Assembly (NCBI RefSeq): GCF_003581425.1
Contig: NZ_QXTG01000002.1
Span: 248,001 to 312,000 of the forward strand
Source of the DNA: Amnibacterium setariae
Lineage (GTDB): Bacteria; Actinomycetota; Actinomycetes; Actinomycetales; Microbacteriaceae
DNA length: 64,000 nucleotides
Direction: 5' to 3'
Part shown: one piece after another, positions 24,688 to 33,155 of the stretch
Layout of the letters: every line of letters begins with the position of its first letter
How positions within the stretch are numbered: position 1 is the first letter of the stretch
Notes under the pieces: generated by a model
What the model was told of the DNA's origin: nothing
Seen by the model: the letters and a program-made list of their open reading frames with translations, nothing else
The model's database searches: none
Position numbers and translations under genes: made by a program

Positions 24688-24753
24688 GTCCGCAGCCTGG
24701 CACGCGACCGCCGCGCGTCGCAGCGCGGTCCGCGGAGGCGGCACCCTGGAGGG

Positions 24754-25374
24754 GTGAGCTCGAGCGCCCCGATCACCGTCTCCGTCACCCGTCGCGTGCC
24801 GCCCGACCGGGCGCGCGAGGCGCAGGCGTGGGCGAAGAGCGGCCAGGAGCTGCTGACCGGGATGCCCGGCTACCTCGGCTCCGGCTGGATCCGCCCCGAT
24901 CCGGCCAGCGACCACTGGCACATGCTGTACCGCTTCCAGGACGCCGCGACCCTCACGGCGTGGGAGGCCTCCGCCGAGCGCGCCTGGTGGGTGGCGAGCG
25001 CCGCGGGCATCGCCGAGGACGCGCGCAGCGAGCGCCGCACCGGCATCGAGGGCTGGTTCGACACCCCCAGCGACGTCGTCGTCGCGGACGCCCCGCCGCC
25101 CGCTCCCCCGCGGTGGAAGCAGATGGTGAGCATCTTCCTCGTCTTCTACCCGCTGAGCCTCGCGATCCAGTTCTTCGGGGCTCCGCTGATCGGCGGGCTC
25201 GAGCTGTGGCTGCGCGTGCTGATCACGGTGGTGATCGCGACGCCGCTCATGACCTACCTGCTGCTGCCGCTCGTCACGCGGGCGCTGCGCCCGTGGCTGC
25301 TCGGCAGCGGGGTCAGGCGCCGAGGAGCGTCAGCAGGCCCGGGAGGACGATCGCGGACGACCCGGCGGCGGTGA
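24754..25374 (+). CDS. ABM-domain membrane protein (COG3224-like)
   Basis: A 206-residue protein with an antibiotic-biosynthesis-monooxygenase-type ferredoxin-like domain (residues 5-110; GMPGYLGSGW, HWHMLYRFQDAATLTAWEAS) and two C-terminal transmembrane segments (about 128-150 and 157-182). Members are poorly characterised; the ABM part may bind a small hydrophobic ligand at the membrane. GTG start with GGAGG just upstream. The basic C-terminal tail overlaps the end of the convergent NERD gene by 62 bp. Confidence 0.83.
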   Translation: MSSSAPITVSVTRRVPPDRAREAQAWAKSGQELLTGMPGYLGSGWIRPDPASDHWHMLYRFQDAATLTAWEASAERAWWVASAAGIAEDARSERRTGIEGWFDTPSDVVVADAPPPAPPRWKQMVSIFLVFYPLSLAIQFFGAPLIGGLELWLRVLITVVIATPLMTYLLLPLVTRALRPWLLGSGVRRRGASAGPGGRSRTTRRR

Positions 25375-26128
25375 GGCCGAGCAGGCCGAGCGCCCAGCCC
25401 GTGCGGACCCGGGCGGCGGCGCGGGCCTCGCGCTGGAGCCGGGAGAAGGCGAGGAGCAGCTCGGGGCCGGCCTCCGCTGTCGGCAGCCAGGTCGACGGGT
25501 CGTCGAACGCGCGGACCAGCGCGGCGACCTCGACCGGGGCGAGGCGCTCGGGCTGCGAGCGCAGGAAGCGGCGCAGGTGCTCCGCGCGGAGCACGACGAC
25601 GCTCTGCGGCGCCCGGCGGACCGTGAGGCGCTTCGCGCCGACGACGGCGACGACGGGCCGGACCGCGGGCGGGTCGGCCAGCACGCCGGCGACGATGCGG
25701 TCGATGCGGCGCGCCTCCGCCTCCGCCTTCTGCACAATGGGCGTCGAGGCGCCCGCGACGAGCACGGTGCGGCCGGCGACCCACACGGACGCGTCCACGT
25801 GGTGCTTCGTGTTGACGGTGAAGACGCCGCCCGGCCCGACGACGAGGTGGTCGATGTCCGCGCCGTTGCGGCCCACGGGCAGCGAGTGCAGGACCGTCCA
25901 GCCGGCGGGCAGCCCGGTGAGGCGCGCGGCGACCGTGCGCTCCCCCGTCGCGCCCGCGTACCAGGACCGGGCCTCGGGCTCGATCGGGTCGCGGCCGACG
26001 AGGCGCTCGAGCCGCGTCCGGGGCCGGGCCGCGGCCTGGCGGAGCAGCACCTGCTCGAGCAGGGCCTGAGCGGGGACGCGGTCGCGCATCGCAGCGGGAG
26101 CGGCCGTGGGTGCGGCGGTCTGGGTCAT
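25313..26128 (-). CDS. NERD-domain membrane protein
   Basis: A 271-residue protein with a NERD domain (about 55-170). It keeps GATGERTVAARL, GADIDHLVVGPGGVFTVNTKHH (split here as GADIDHLVVGPGG and VFTVNTKHH) including the Asp and Lys of the nuclease-like site, though the usual Glu before the Lys is Asn. Two hydrophobic segments at the C-terminus (about 240-270) anchor it. A TACGGT box 6 nt upstream of the ATG suggests a leaderless transcript. Role unknown; NERD proteins are linked to DNA processing. Compare the J-domain/NERD fusion earlier in the window. Confidence 0.82.
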   Translation of the reverse strand: MTQTAAPTAAPAAMRDRVPAQALLEQVLLRQAAARPRTRLERLVGRDPIEPEARSWYAGATGERTVAARLTGLPAGWTVLHSLPVGRNGADIDHLVVGPGGVFTVNTKHHVDASVWVAGRTVLVAGASTPIVQKAEAEARRIDRIVAGVLADPPAVRPVVAVVGAKRLTVRRAPQSVVVLRAEHLRRFLRSQPERLAPVEVAALVRAFDDPSTWLPTAEAGPELLLAFSRLQREARAAARVRTGWALGLLGLTAAGSSAIVLPGLLTLLGA

Positions 26129-26134
26129 CCTCCG

Positions 26135-26140
26135 ACCGTA
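26135..26140 (-). promoter_or_regulatory. Leaderless -10 box for NERD gene
   Basis: TACGGT on the minus strand, 6 nt from the ATG at 26128. A GGAGG directly touching the ATG is too close to be a normal ribosome site. Confidence 0.45.
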
Positions 26141-26236
26141 GGGAGGGCGGTGCCCTCCCCTGCAGACCCAGAGGGGGCGCCCCTCGCGGTGGTGCTCCCC
26201 GGGAGGGGGGCGGCGCCCTGGACCCGCCGGGCATGC

Positions 26237-26274
26237 GGAACGGCCGGCCGCGCGGGTGCGCGACCGGCCGTTCC
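26237..26274 (-). terminator. Terminator after SGNH-GAF gene
   Basis: Arms of 17 nt (GGAACGGCCGGCCGCGC and GCGCGACCGGCCGTTCC) pair with one mismatch around the loop GGGT. It begins 9 bp after the stop of the SGNH-GAF gene. Confidence 0.75.
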
Positions 26275-26282
26275 TGACGTGC

Positions 26283-27527
26283 TCAGCGGGCGGTCCGCGC
26301 GCCCTTCGACGGCTTCGCGGCGGACTCCCCCGCGGACGCCATCTTGAGGATCTCGCCCTGCGCCCGGGAGGCCCAGTCGCGGAGGTCGTCCTCGTCGACC
26401 GAGCTCTTCGACTTCGGCAGCACGTTCAGCACGCAGAAGGTGCCGATGTTCTCGCCCTGCTCGTTCTTGATCGGGGCGCCCGCGTAGAAGCGCAGCTGGG
26501 ACAGGTCGACCATCGGCGAGTCCTTGGTGCGCTCGTCGCGCAGGACGTTCTCGATGACGAGCGGCTCGTCGCCCTCCATCGTGTACTGGCAGATGGAGAG
26601 GTCCGCGGGAGCGCCGCGGCCGGCCGGGGACGTGTTCGCGAGGTAGAACTGCCGGTCGCCGTCCATGAGGCTGACCCAGGCGACGTCGGCGCCGAAGTGC
26701 GACTTCGCGTCCTGGACCAGGCGGTCGAGCGACTCGGTGTCCTCCGCCTTCGCCATGACCTTCTCGCCCGGCTTCCACGACCACTCGTGCTCGACGAGCT
26801 CGTGCTCCAGGCGGTACGGGTCGAGCGCGCGGGCCTCGTCGAGCGCGGGCGCGCAGACGGCGGCGAACACCTCGGACCACTCGGCGTAGAGCGCCGGCGA
26901 GCCGTAGGGCCGGCCGGGCTCCGCCTGCGGCGTGCGGTGCTCGAGGTAGGAGAAGCCGTCGTAGCGGCCGACGAGCTCCCGCGTGATCGCGTTGAGCAGG
27001 TCCGCGCGGCGCTGCCCGAGCCGCGCGGCGACGCCGCGGTACTCCGGCAGCGAGTCCACGTCCTGGATGCCGGCGACGACGATGCGGGCGGACGGCTTCG
27101 TCTCGGTGCTGAGCCGGTCGAGCAGTCGCGTCATGTCGGCGCGGTAGTCGTCGGCACGGGTCAGCCGGACCGCGTCGTTCATGCTGAGCACGACGAGCAC
27201 GAGGTCGTAGAGGGCGAGCGACTCGTCGCCGATCCAAGAGTGCACGCCGGCGATCGGCATCATCTCGTCGCCGATGTACCGGATGTCGGTCGGCCGCGTG
27301 GTGCGGCGCGTGAGTGCCCGGGCGAGCTGGCCGGTGAGGGCGAGCTCGTGCGTCACGGTGCCCCAGCCGTGGGTGGGACCGTTGCCGATCAGCAGGACCC
27401 GGTCGGGGTCCGCCGCGCCCGACGTGATGACGGGCGAATCACGGGGCACCGGCACCGACTGCTGGACGTACAGCATCTTGGTGTACCAGAGCTTGGCTGC
27501 CGCTCGCGCGGCCCGGCTCTCGAGCAT
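26283..27527 (-). CDS. Degenerate SGNH-hydrolase-like domain fused to GAF domain
   Basis: A 414-residue cytosolic protein. Residues 40-235 have the SGNH/GDSL order, but block I reads GNGPTHGWG (48-56), so the nucleophile Ser position is Gly50, and no D-x-x-H is visible in block V; the Asn of block III is kept (SMND, 115-118). The site is probably dead. Residues 262-395 form a GAF domain (FGADVAWVSLMDGDRQFYLA, then a late PIKNEQGENIGTFCV), of the free-methionine-R-sulfoxide-reductase/sensor type. The protein is likely a ligand sensor rather than an esterase. ATG start; divergent from a pseudokinase-like gene with about 100 bp between. Confidence 0.8.
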   Translation of the reverse strand: MLESRAARAAAKLWYTKMLYVQQSVPVPRDSPVITSGAADPDRVLLIGNGPTHGWGTVTHELALTGQLARALTRRTTRPTDIRYIGDEMMPIAGVHSWIGDESLALYDLVLVVLSMNDAVRLTRADDYRADMTRLLDRLSTETKPSARIVVAGIQDVDSLPEYRGVAARLGQRRADLLNAITRELVGRYDGFSYLEHRTPQAEPGRPYGSPALYAEWSEVFAAVCAPALDEARALDPYRLEHELVEHEWSWKPGEKVMAKAEDTESLDRLVQDAKSHFGADVAWVSLMDGDRQFYLANTSPAGRGAPADLSICQYTMEGDEPLVIENVLRDERTKDSPMVDLSQLRFYAGAPIKNEQGENIGTFCVLNVLPKSKSSVDEDDLRDWASRAQGEILKMASAGESAAKPSKGARTAR

Positions 27528-27624
27528 GGGGAGGTGCCTCTTCCGTGAGATGGACCTCGATTCTCCTGAACGGAAGTTCCCCGCGACACGCCCCAGTCGG
27601 AGGGGCGGGGGCTGGCAGGTCGCG

Positions 27625-29493
27625 GTGGATTTCTGGTGGAATCCCACGGTGGTAGTTCCCGCGACCGTCGTCGGCTTCGGCGGCTGGACGACCGGGCCGG
27701 TCGTCGGGCGCCGGCCCGCCGGCGCGGTCCGCGACGCGGTGCACCCCGGCAGCGGCGCGCGCGCCGTGCTCGTCGTCGTCGACGGGCGCTGGACGGACCG
27801 GATGCCGCCGGACCCGGAGGCGGTCGCTCGGGCCGCGGTAGTCGGCTCCCCCGCGGTCGTGCCGATGCTCGACGCCGGGCTGCAGGACGACGGCACCCGC
27901 TGGTACGTGACCCCCGTCGTGCCCGGGCCGGTGCTCGACCCCGCCTCCGGCTGCTCGCCCCGCCGCGCCGCCTCCATCGCGGAGGGCGTCGCGACCGCGC
28001 TCGCCGCCGTGCACGCCGCGGGGCTCGTCCACGGCCTCGTCGGCCCGCAGTCGGTCGTCCCCGCCGCGGGACGGCACGCGGGCGACGGCCCCGGCACGAC
28101 CCTGCTGCTCGACACCGGGCTCGCGCCGCTGCTCGGCGCCCGCGCCGCGGACCTCGCGACCGCGGCGGGCGTGCAGCTGCCCGCCGACCGCGGCGCGGAG
28201 GCGGACGTCTACTCCCTCGGCGCGCTCCTGCTCCGCCTGCTGACGGCCGCCGCGCCGGCCGGGCCGGCGCTCGCCGCGCTGCCCGTCGAGCTCCGCTCGC
28301 TGCTGTCGGCGATGCTCGAGGAGGACCCGGCCGCCCGGCCCGGCGCGCTCGCGGTCGCCCGGCGACTCTCGGCGCTGCGCGAGGGGCTCACCGCGACGGG
28401 CGCCGTCGACCTGCCGGTCGCGCAGCGGGTCGCCCCGCCGTCCCGCCCGGTCCCGGTGGAGGCGGTGCGAGCGGCCGCGCCGCCGACCCGCGCCACCGCC
28501 CCGACCCCGACCCCGGATCCGGCCCCGACCGGCGCGGCCGGCCGGACGTCCGCACCCGCCACCGGGCTCATCGCCTCGGCGCCGGCGCCCGTCCGCGCGC
28601 CGGTCACCCGGGACGCGCCGACCGTGCTGCCGCGACCCGTCGTCGACGCGGCCCCGTCCCTCCGCACGGGCCCCGTCGCCGTGCAGGCGTCGCCGCGGCC
28701 GACGGACCGATCGACGGACCGACCGGCTGCCCGCCCGGCGGCGCGGTCGGGACGTCGCGGCCGCACCGTCGCGCTCGTCGCCGGCGGGGTCGGTCTGGCG
28801 GGCCTGCTCATCGGCGTCGTCACGCACCTGCCCACGGGGCAGGACGCGGGCGTCGGCGCGGTCGCCGCCGCGGCCGACGACGGCGTGCTCGGGCTCCGGC
28901 CCGCCGCCTCGGACGGCGCCGATCGGGCGGACGACGCGGGCAGCGCCGTGCCCGTCGCCGCCGCGACCCGCGGGGCGAGCACGCCCGGCACGGGTCGCCA
29001 CCGCGTGGCACCGGCCGCTCCCGGCTCGTCCGCGCCCGTCTCCCCCGCGTTCGTGCGCCCCACGCGGGTCGTGCCGTCGCCCCTCGCCGCGTCGGCCACC
29101 TCGCCGACGCCGTCGCGGAACACCACGACGCCGTCGACGCCCTCGCGGCCGGGCAGCGGCGCCCCGACGGCGCCGCGGCCCTCGGGCGGCACCGCGTCGA
29201 CCTCCCCGACCTCCCCGACCTCGTCGGCCCCGTCGTCGTCGACGCCCTCGTCCAGCGCGCCCGCGGACACGACGCCGTCGGCGCCGTCGTCCTCGACTCC
29301 CGCGTCCACGGACCCGGCGTCCTCGGAGCCCGCGCCCTCGACGTCCGAGCCGAGCGCGCCGTCGACCCCGAGCGAGTCCGCCACCCCGACGACCTCCGAC
29401 AGCACGACGCCGCCCGCGGACGACGCCGTCGCGACCGGCACGCCGGCGGCCGACGCGACCACGAGCGGCTCGACGGACCCGGCGGCCGGCTGA
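27625..29493 (+). CDS. Pseudokinase-like membrane protein with Ser/Thr/Pro-rich extracellular tail
   Basis: About 622 residues from the GTG used here. The first 255 residues follow the C-lobe order of actinobacterial Ser/Thr kinases, but the HRD-K-x-x-N loop reads HGLVGPQSV (136-144), the VAIK Lys is missing, and DFG is DTG (163-165); EADVYSLGALLLRLL remains. It is probably catalytically dead. A single transmembrane helix lies at about 380-400, followed by more than 200 residues of Ser/Thr/Pro/Ala, likely crossing the cell wall. The start is uncertain: ATG at 27550 and GTG at 27649 are alternatives. Divergent from the SGNH-GAF gene. Confidence 0.72.
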   Translation: MDFWWNPTVVVPATVVGFGGWTTGPVVGRRPAGAVRDAVHPGSGARAVLVVVDGRWTDRMPPDPEAVARAAVVGSPAVVPMLDAGLQDDGTRWYVTPVVPGPVLDPASGCSPRRAASIAEGVATALAAVHAAGLVHGLVGPQSVVPAAGRHAGDGPGTTLLLDTGLAPLLGARAADLATAAGVQLPADRGAEADVYSLGALLLRLLTAAAPAGPALAALPVELRSLLSAMLEEDPAARPGALAVARRLSALREGLTATGAVDLPVAQRVAPPSRPVPVEAVRAAAPPTRATAPTPTPDPAPTGAAGRTSAPATGLIASAPAPVRAPVTRDAPTVLPRPVVDAAPSLRTGPVAVQASPRPTDRSTDRPAARPAARSGRRGRTVALVAGGVGLAGLLIGVVTHLPTGQDAGVGAVAAAADDGVLGLRPAASDGADRADDAGSAVPVAAATRGASTPGTGRHRVAPAAPGSSAPVSPAFVRPTRVVPSPLAASATSPTPSRNTTTPSTPSRPGSGAPTAPRPSGGTASTSPTSPTSSAPSSSTPSSSAPADTTPSAPSSSTPASTDPASSEPAPSTSEPSAPSTPSESATPTTSDSTTPPADDAVATGTPAADATTSGSTDPAAG

Positions 29494-29495
29494 GT

Positions 29496-30224
29496 TCAGC
29501 GGTCGGCGAGCGCCACGAACCGCTGCAGCAGGCGTTCCGGCGCCGTCACCACGGCCCGGTCGAGCCGCGCGAGCACCGTCTGCAGCTCGGTCTCCGGGAA
29601 GTAGCCGTGCCGCTGGTAGATCGTGGCGCGGCGCCCGAACTCCGCCGTGGTCGGCTCGGGATGGAACTGGCTGGCGAGCAGCGAGCCCGCGCGGTAGAGC
29701 TGCACCGGGCTGGTCCGGTTCGTGGCCAGCAGCACGCTGCCCGGCGGCGGCACGGGCGCCGACTCCTTGTGGCCCGTGAGCGCCGTGAAGCGGTCCGGGA
29801 GCGCGCTCGCGACCGGGTCGGCGCGGCCCGCGTCGGTGAGCTCGCTCTCGGTGGCCGACACCGGTTCCGGATGCGTGCGGTCGACGGACCCGCCGAGCAC
29901 CAGGGTCACGACGCCGATGCCGTAGCAGGTGAAGAAGGCGGGCAGCTGCCGGGTCATCGCCCGCTCCGCGAGGGCGGCGAGCTGCCGCTCGGCGAGGCGC
30001 TGCGGGGCGCTCTTCGCCGCCTCCGGGTCCGAGACCGAGTAGGGGCTGCCGCCGACGAGCACGCCGGCCACGCCGTCGGCCACGTCGCTGGGCAGCTCCT
30101 CGAGATCGGCGCTGCGCGCCTGCAGCCGGTCCCCCAGGCCGCTCGCGCGGCGCATCGACGCCAGCTCGTCACGACGGGCGTCCGCCTCCGGACGCACCTG
30201 CAGCAGCAGGAACGGCTTCGGCAC
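29496..30224 (-). CDS. Class I glutamine amidotransferase-like protein
   Basis: A 242-residue protein of the GMP-synthase-like amidotransferase type. The nucleophile Cys is in PAFFTCYGIGVV (usual G-x-C-x-G), and the His-Glu pair in SQFHPEPT. It is a stand-alone domain with no synthetase part on either side, so the ammonia acceptor is unknown; members are often simply annotated as glutamine amidotransferase. GTG start with a TACCCT box 6 nt upstream, suggesting a leaderless transcript. It converges on the pseudokinase-like gene with only 2 bp between stops. Confidence 0.85.
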   Translation of the reverse strand: MPKPFLLLQVRPEADARRDELASMRRASGLGDRLQARSADLEELPSDVADGVAGVLVGGSPYSVSDPEAAKSAPQRLAERQLAALAERAMTRQLPAFFTCYGIGVVTLVLGGSVDRTHPEPVSATESELTDAGRADPVASALPDRFTALTGHKESAPVPPPGSVLLATNRTSPVQLYRAGSLLASQFHPEPTTAEFGRRATIYQRHGYFPETELQTVLARLDRAVVTAPERLLQRFVALADR

Positions 30225-30230
30225 GCGTGC

Positions 30231-30236
30231 AGGGTA
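30231..30236 (-). promoter_or_regulatory. Leaderless -10 box for glutamine amidotransferase
   Basis: TACCCT on the minus strand, 6 nt from the GTG start; no ribosome site is present. Confidence 0.45.
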
Positions 30237-30285
30237 GCCGGGGACGGTGAGGGGGCCGATCAGGGTGGGAACGGGAGGTCATACG

Positions 30286-31119
30286 GTGCAGGAGCTCGAG
30301 CTGCGGCTGGCCGGCGGGCGGGTGCTGCACGCCTACGACACCGGGCCGACGGGCCGCGACGACGAGCTCGTCGTCGTGTGGCACGGCGGTACGCCGAACA
30401 CGGGGCTGCCGCCCGAGCCGCTGCTCGCGCACGACCCGGGCCTCCGCCTGCTCGGCGCGGACCGTCCCGGCTACGGCGGCTCGAGCCGGGTCCCGGAGGC
30501 GGACGTCGCGGACGTCGTGCCGGACGTGCTCGCGGTCGCGGACGCGCTCGGCGTCGACCGGTTCGCGGTGCTCGGCCACTCGGGCGGCGGATCGCGGGCG
30601 CTCGCCTGCGCCGCGCTCGCGGCCGATCGCGTGACCGCCGCGATCGCGGTCTCCTCCCCCGCTCCCCCGGACCTCGGCGGCTTCGACCGGTTCGCGGGGA
30701 TGGCTCCGGGCATCGTGCGGGAGCAGCGCGCGGTCGCCGCGGGGCGCGCCGCGCTGCTCGAGGAGCTGCGGACCGGCGAGTGGGATCCGTCCGCCTTCAC
30801 GCCGGCGGACGAGCAGGCGCTCGAGGGGACGTGGGGCTGGTTCGGCCCCGTCGTCGCCGCCGCGACGGCGCAGGGGCTCGACGCGGAGGCGGACGACCTG
30901 CTCGCCGCCGGCCGCGCGTGGGGCTTCGACCTGGCGGCCGTGCGCCGGCCGGTGCTGGTCGCGCACGGCGCCGACGACCGGATGGTCCCCGCGTCGCACG
31001 GCGTCCGCCTCGCGGAGGCCGTGCCGGGCGCGCGGCTGCACCTCGTCGAGGGCGCGGGCCACATCTCGGTGCTCGAGGACGCCCCCGCGCTGCTCGCGTG
31101 GCTCCGCGCGCAGCGCTGA
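30286..31119 (+). CDS. Alpha/beta-hydrolase
   Basis: A 277-residue alpha/beta-hydrolase. The oxyanion region WHGGTPNTG, nucleophile elbow GHSGGGS, acid HGADDRMVP and histidine GAGHISV are in order, and [11 protein letters not shown] is typical of the epoxide hydrolase/haloperoxidase-like branch. No signal peptide. The GTG at 30286 has GGGAGG 8 nt upstream; the reading frame opens 39 nt earlier without such a site. Substrate unknown. Confidence 0.88.
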   Translation: MQELELRLAGGRVLHAYDTGPTGRDDELVVVWHGGTPNTGLPPEPLLAHDPGLRLLGADRPGYGGSSRVPEADVADVVPDVLAVADALGVDRFAVLGHSGGGSRALACAALAADRVTAAIAVSSPAPPDLGGFDRFAGMAPGIVREQRAVAAGRAALLEELRTGEWDPSAFTPADEQALEGTWGWFGPVVAAATAQGLDAEADDLLAAGRAWGFDLAAVRRPVLVAHGADDRMVPASHGVRLAEAVPGARLHLVEGAGHISVLEDAPALLAWLRAQR

Positions 31120-31126
31120 CGGGCGT

Positions 31127-31164
31127 GATCTCGAGGCTCGCTCGCTCGCACCTCGATCAGCGGG
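31127..31164 (+). repeat. Intergenic REP-like repeat unit
   Basis: One unit in plus orientation, 8 bp after the hydrolase stop. It is a variant with GATC/GATC in place of GGTC/GACC at its ends, a compensated change that keeps the end pairing, and CTCGCTCGCTCGCA as its loop. Confidence 0.8.
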
Positions 31165-31330
31165 AGGCAGCCACGAGGCCGGGAGCATTGGCACGACCCG
31201 GGCGGCTTCCAGGGCCGGCCGTCCCGGGTCGACGTCGTCGGCCCGAGCGGCCCGGCGGTCTGGACGCGCAGCGCCCGGGTCGTGCCGCCGGTCTACTCCG
31301 GCTCCGCGCCGCGGTCGGGCGACACGCCGG

Positions 31331-31795
31331 TCAGCCGCGGACGCGCTTCGCGCGGAGCCGCGCGCGGCCCGGCTGCAGCGTCGCGGTCTCCATGCGCACG
31401 CGCTCGTCGAGGCGGCGCAGCAGCCGGGTCGCGGGCAGCAGCTCGGGCTGCCGGGCGAGCCGCCGGATCAGCGCGGCGCAGGTCTCCAGCCGGTCGCGGG
31501 CCTCGTCCGCGGCGACGGGCCGGTACAGCGGATCCGTCAGGTAGCGGTCGAGCAGCGCCGGGAGGGCGGTGACGGGCAGCACGCGCGCCGCGGCCCCGAT
31601 CGGCTCGAACTGGCGCTCGGCGGCGACGAGCGCCTGCTGCTCGGCGCCGAGCACGTCGTCGCCCGCGAGCTCGATGGCGAGCCGCAGGTCGGCCTCGACG
31701 CGCTCGATGCGGTCGCGGCGGACGCCGTGCGCGCCGCGGCGGCGGTCGGCGAAGAAGTCGATGAGGAACGGGTCCGCGGTGGGGAGGGCGCGCAC
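31331..31795 (-). CDS. Unknown helical protein, paralogue of 33156-33626
   Basis: A 154-residue protein without a recognised family. It shares with the gene at 33156-33626 a block around [14 protein letters not shown], an [17 protein letters not shown] block, and a late [19 protein letters not shown] block. From the GTG start (31795) the distance to FFADRRR is the same 15 residues as in the paralogue, which supports this start even though no ribosome site is visible. Charged, Arg-rich and free of membrane segments. It is divergent from pdxH. I see no catalytic motif. Confidence 0.7.
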   Translation of the reverse strand: MRALPTADPFLIDFFADRRRGAHGVRRDRIERVEADLRLAIELAGDDVLGAEQQALVAAERQFEPIGAAARVLPVTALPALLDRYLTDPLYRPVAADEARDRLETCAALIRRLARQPELLPATRLLRRLDERVRMETATLQPGRARLRAKRVRG

Positions 31796-31867
31796 GCTGC
31801 GAATGTGCCCGAGCTTCCCGAGGATCCCCTGAACGAGGGGGTCGGCGGCGTCGGCGAGGATGAGCGC

Positions 31868-32503
31868 GTGCGCTCGATGGACCGGCACGACGACTACGAC
31901 CGCGACGCGATCCCGGACGGCGCGCTGGACGCGGATCCGATCGCGCAGTTCCGGCGCTGGCTGACCGACGCGGAGGAGGCCGGGCTGCCCGAGCCGAACG
32001 CGATGGTGCTCGGCACGGTCGACGGATCGGGACCGACCTCGCGGACCGTGCTGCTCAAGGGCCTGATCGACGGCCGGTTCGAGCTCGTGACGAACAGCGG
32101 GTCGCGCAAGGGCCGCGCGCTCGCCGCCGACGGCCGGGTCTCCCTCCTCTTCCCCTGGTACGGGCTGCAGCGGCAGGTCCTGGTCGACGGCGACGCGGCG
32201 CCCGCGCCTGCCGCGACGAGCGACGCCTACTGGGCCACGCGACCGCGCGGCAGCCGGATCGGCGCCTGGGCCAGCCGTCAGTCCGCACCGATCGCGGACC
32301 GCGCGGCGCTCGACGCGGCCGTCGCGGCCGCCGAGGAGCGGTTCGCGGGCGTGGACGAGGTGCCGCGCCCGGCCTTCTGGGGCGCCTGGCTCGTCACGCC
32401 GCGCCGCATCGAGTTCTGGCAGGGCCGACCGTCGCGGGTCCACGACCGCTTCGCCTACACGCGCACCGGGGCGGCGTGGCAGGTCGACCGCCTCCAGCCG
32501 TGA
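31868..32503 (+). CDS. pdxH: Pyridoxamine 5'-phosphate oxidase
   Basis: A 211-residue FMN enzyme converting pyridoxine/pyridoxamine phosphate to pyridoxal phosphate. [33 protein letters not shown], the FMN-binding [22 protein letters not shown] and the C-terminal dimerisation block [17 protein letters not shown] (with the catalytic R-L-H-type RVHDR) are all present and complete, ending in [11 protein letters not shown] start with GAGGA 7 nt upstream; the ATG at 31877 is possible. Confidence 0.95.
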   Translation: MRSMDRHDDYDRDAIPDGALDADPIAQFRRWLTDAEEAGLPEPNAMVLGTVDGSGPTSRTVLLKGLIDGRFELVTNSGSRKGRALAADGRVSLLFPWYGLQRQVLVDGDAAPAPAATSDAYWATRPRGSRIGAWASRQSAPIADRAALDAAVAAAEERFAGVDEVPRPAFWGAWLVTPRRIEFWQGRPSRVHDRFAYTRTGAAWQVDRLQP

Positions 32504-32597
32504 CCCCCGGACGGGTGAGCGCTCACAGGGATTCGATAGCCGTCCTCCAGCGCGCCCCGGGCGGGTCCCGAGCGCTCCCCGAGCGCTGCGCGGCATC

Positions 32598-32741
32598 GTG
32601 ATCGCCGTGTTCACCGACGTCGAGGACAGGACCACGCGGCCGTCGACGTCCCGAACGGTCTGCGCCGCTGACGGGATGCCGCTCTACCCGACCATCGTGG
32701 GGCCCCGCTGCCCCCTCTGCGGAGCCGCCGCCGCGCGGTGA
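32598..32741 (+). CDS. Candidate small zinc-ribbon-like protein
   Basis: A 47-codon frame with 44 of 47 third positions G or C. The product ends in a cysteine pattern: C22, then PTIVGPRCPLCGAAAAR with C39-x-x-C42. This looks like half to three quarters of a zinc ribbon. No ribosome site is seen before the GTG. It fills most of the gap between pdxH and the SnoaL-like gene; the rest (32504-32597) shows nothing recognisable. Confidence 0.35.
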   Translation: MIAVFTDVEDRTTRPSTSRTVCAADGMPLYPTIVGPRCPLCGAAAAR

Positions 32742-32760
32742 TCCGGCGAGACTGGAGCCG

Positions 32761-33153
32761 ATGACCCCCGACGCGCTCCGCTGCTTCTTCGAGGACTGGC
32801 TCGACGCCTCCAACCGGCACGACCTCGCGGCGATGCGGGAGCTGCTCGCGCCCGAGGTGCGGCGTGCCGGTGCCCCGGCCGGCGCGGACGCCTGGCTGGC
32901 GGACGTCGCGGAGCTGCTCGCGGCGTTCCCCGACTACCGGTGGAAGCGGATCCAGCTCGTCGTCGAGGAGGACCGCGTCGCCGCGCACCTCCGCACCCGC
33001 GGCACGCACCGCGGCGTCTACCGCGGCATCCGACCGACCGGGCGGCACGTCGGCGTCGCGGCGTTCGGGTTCTACCGGGTGCGGAACGGCCGGATCGTCG
33101 AGTACGCCGGCAGCGACGACGAGGTCGCGCTGACGGCGCAGCTGACGGGCTGA
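32761..33153 (+). CDS. SnoaL-like ester cyclase
   Basis: A 130-residue NTF2-fold protein. DWLDASNRHDLAAM at the N-terminus, FPDYRWKRIQLVVEEDRV and RTRGTHRGVYRGIRPTGR in the middle, and FYRVRNGRIVEY at the end are the usual pattern of the SnoaL polyketide-cyclase-like group. No polyketide genes surround it, so the substrate is unknown. ATG start; the segment just before it shows no clear ribosome site. Confidence 0.85.
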   Translation: MTPDALRCFFEDWLDASNRHDLAAMRELLAPEVRRAGAPAGADAWLADVAELLAAFPDYRWKRIQLVVEEDRVAAHLRTRGTHRGVYRGIRPTGRHVGVAAFGFYRVRNGRIVEYAGSDDEVALTAQLTG

Positions 33154-33155
33154 GG

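Noticed and set aside
27274-27624. Longer N-terminus for the pseudokinase-like protein
   Set aside because: The upstream part overlaps the divergent SGNH-GAF gene and has shadow-frame composition; a start in 27550-27649 is more likely.
32761-33153. SnoaL-like gene as a sign of a polyketide cluster
   Set aside because: No polyketide synthase or tailoring genes are nearby; stand-alone SnoaL proteins are frequent.
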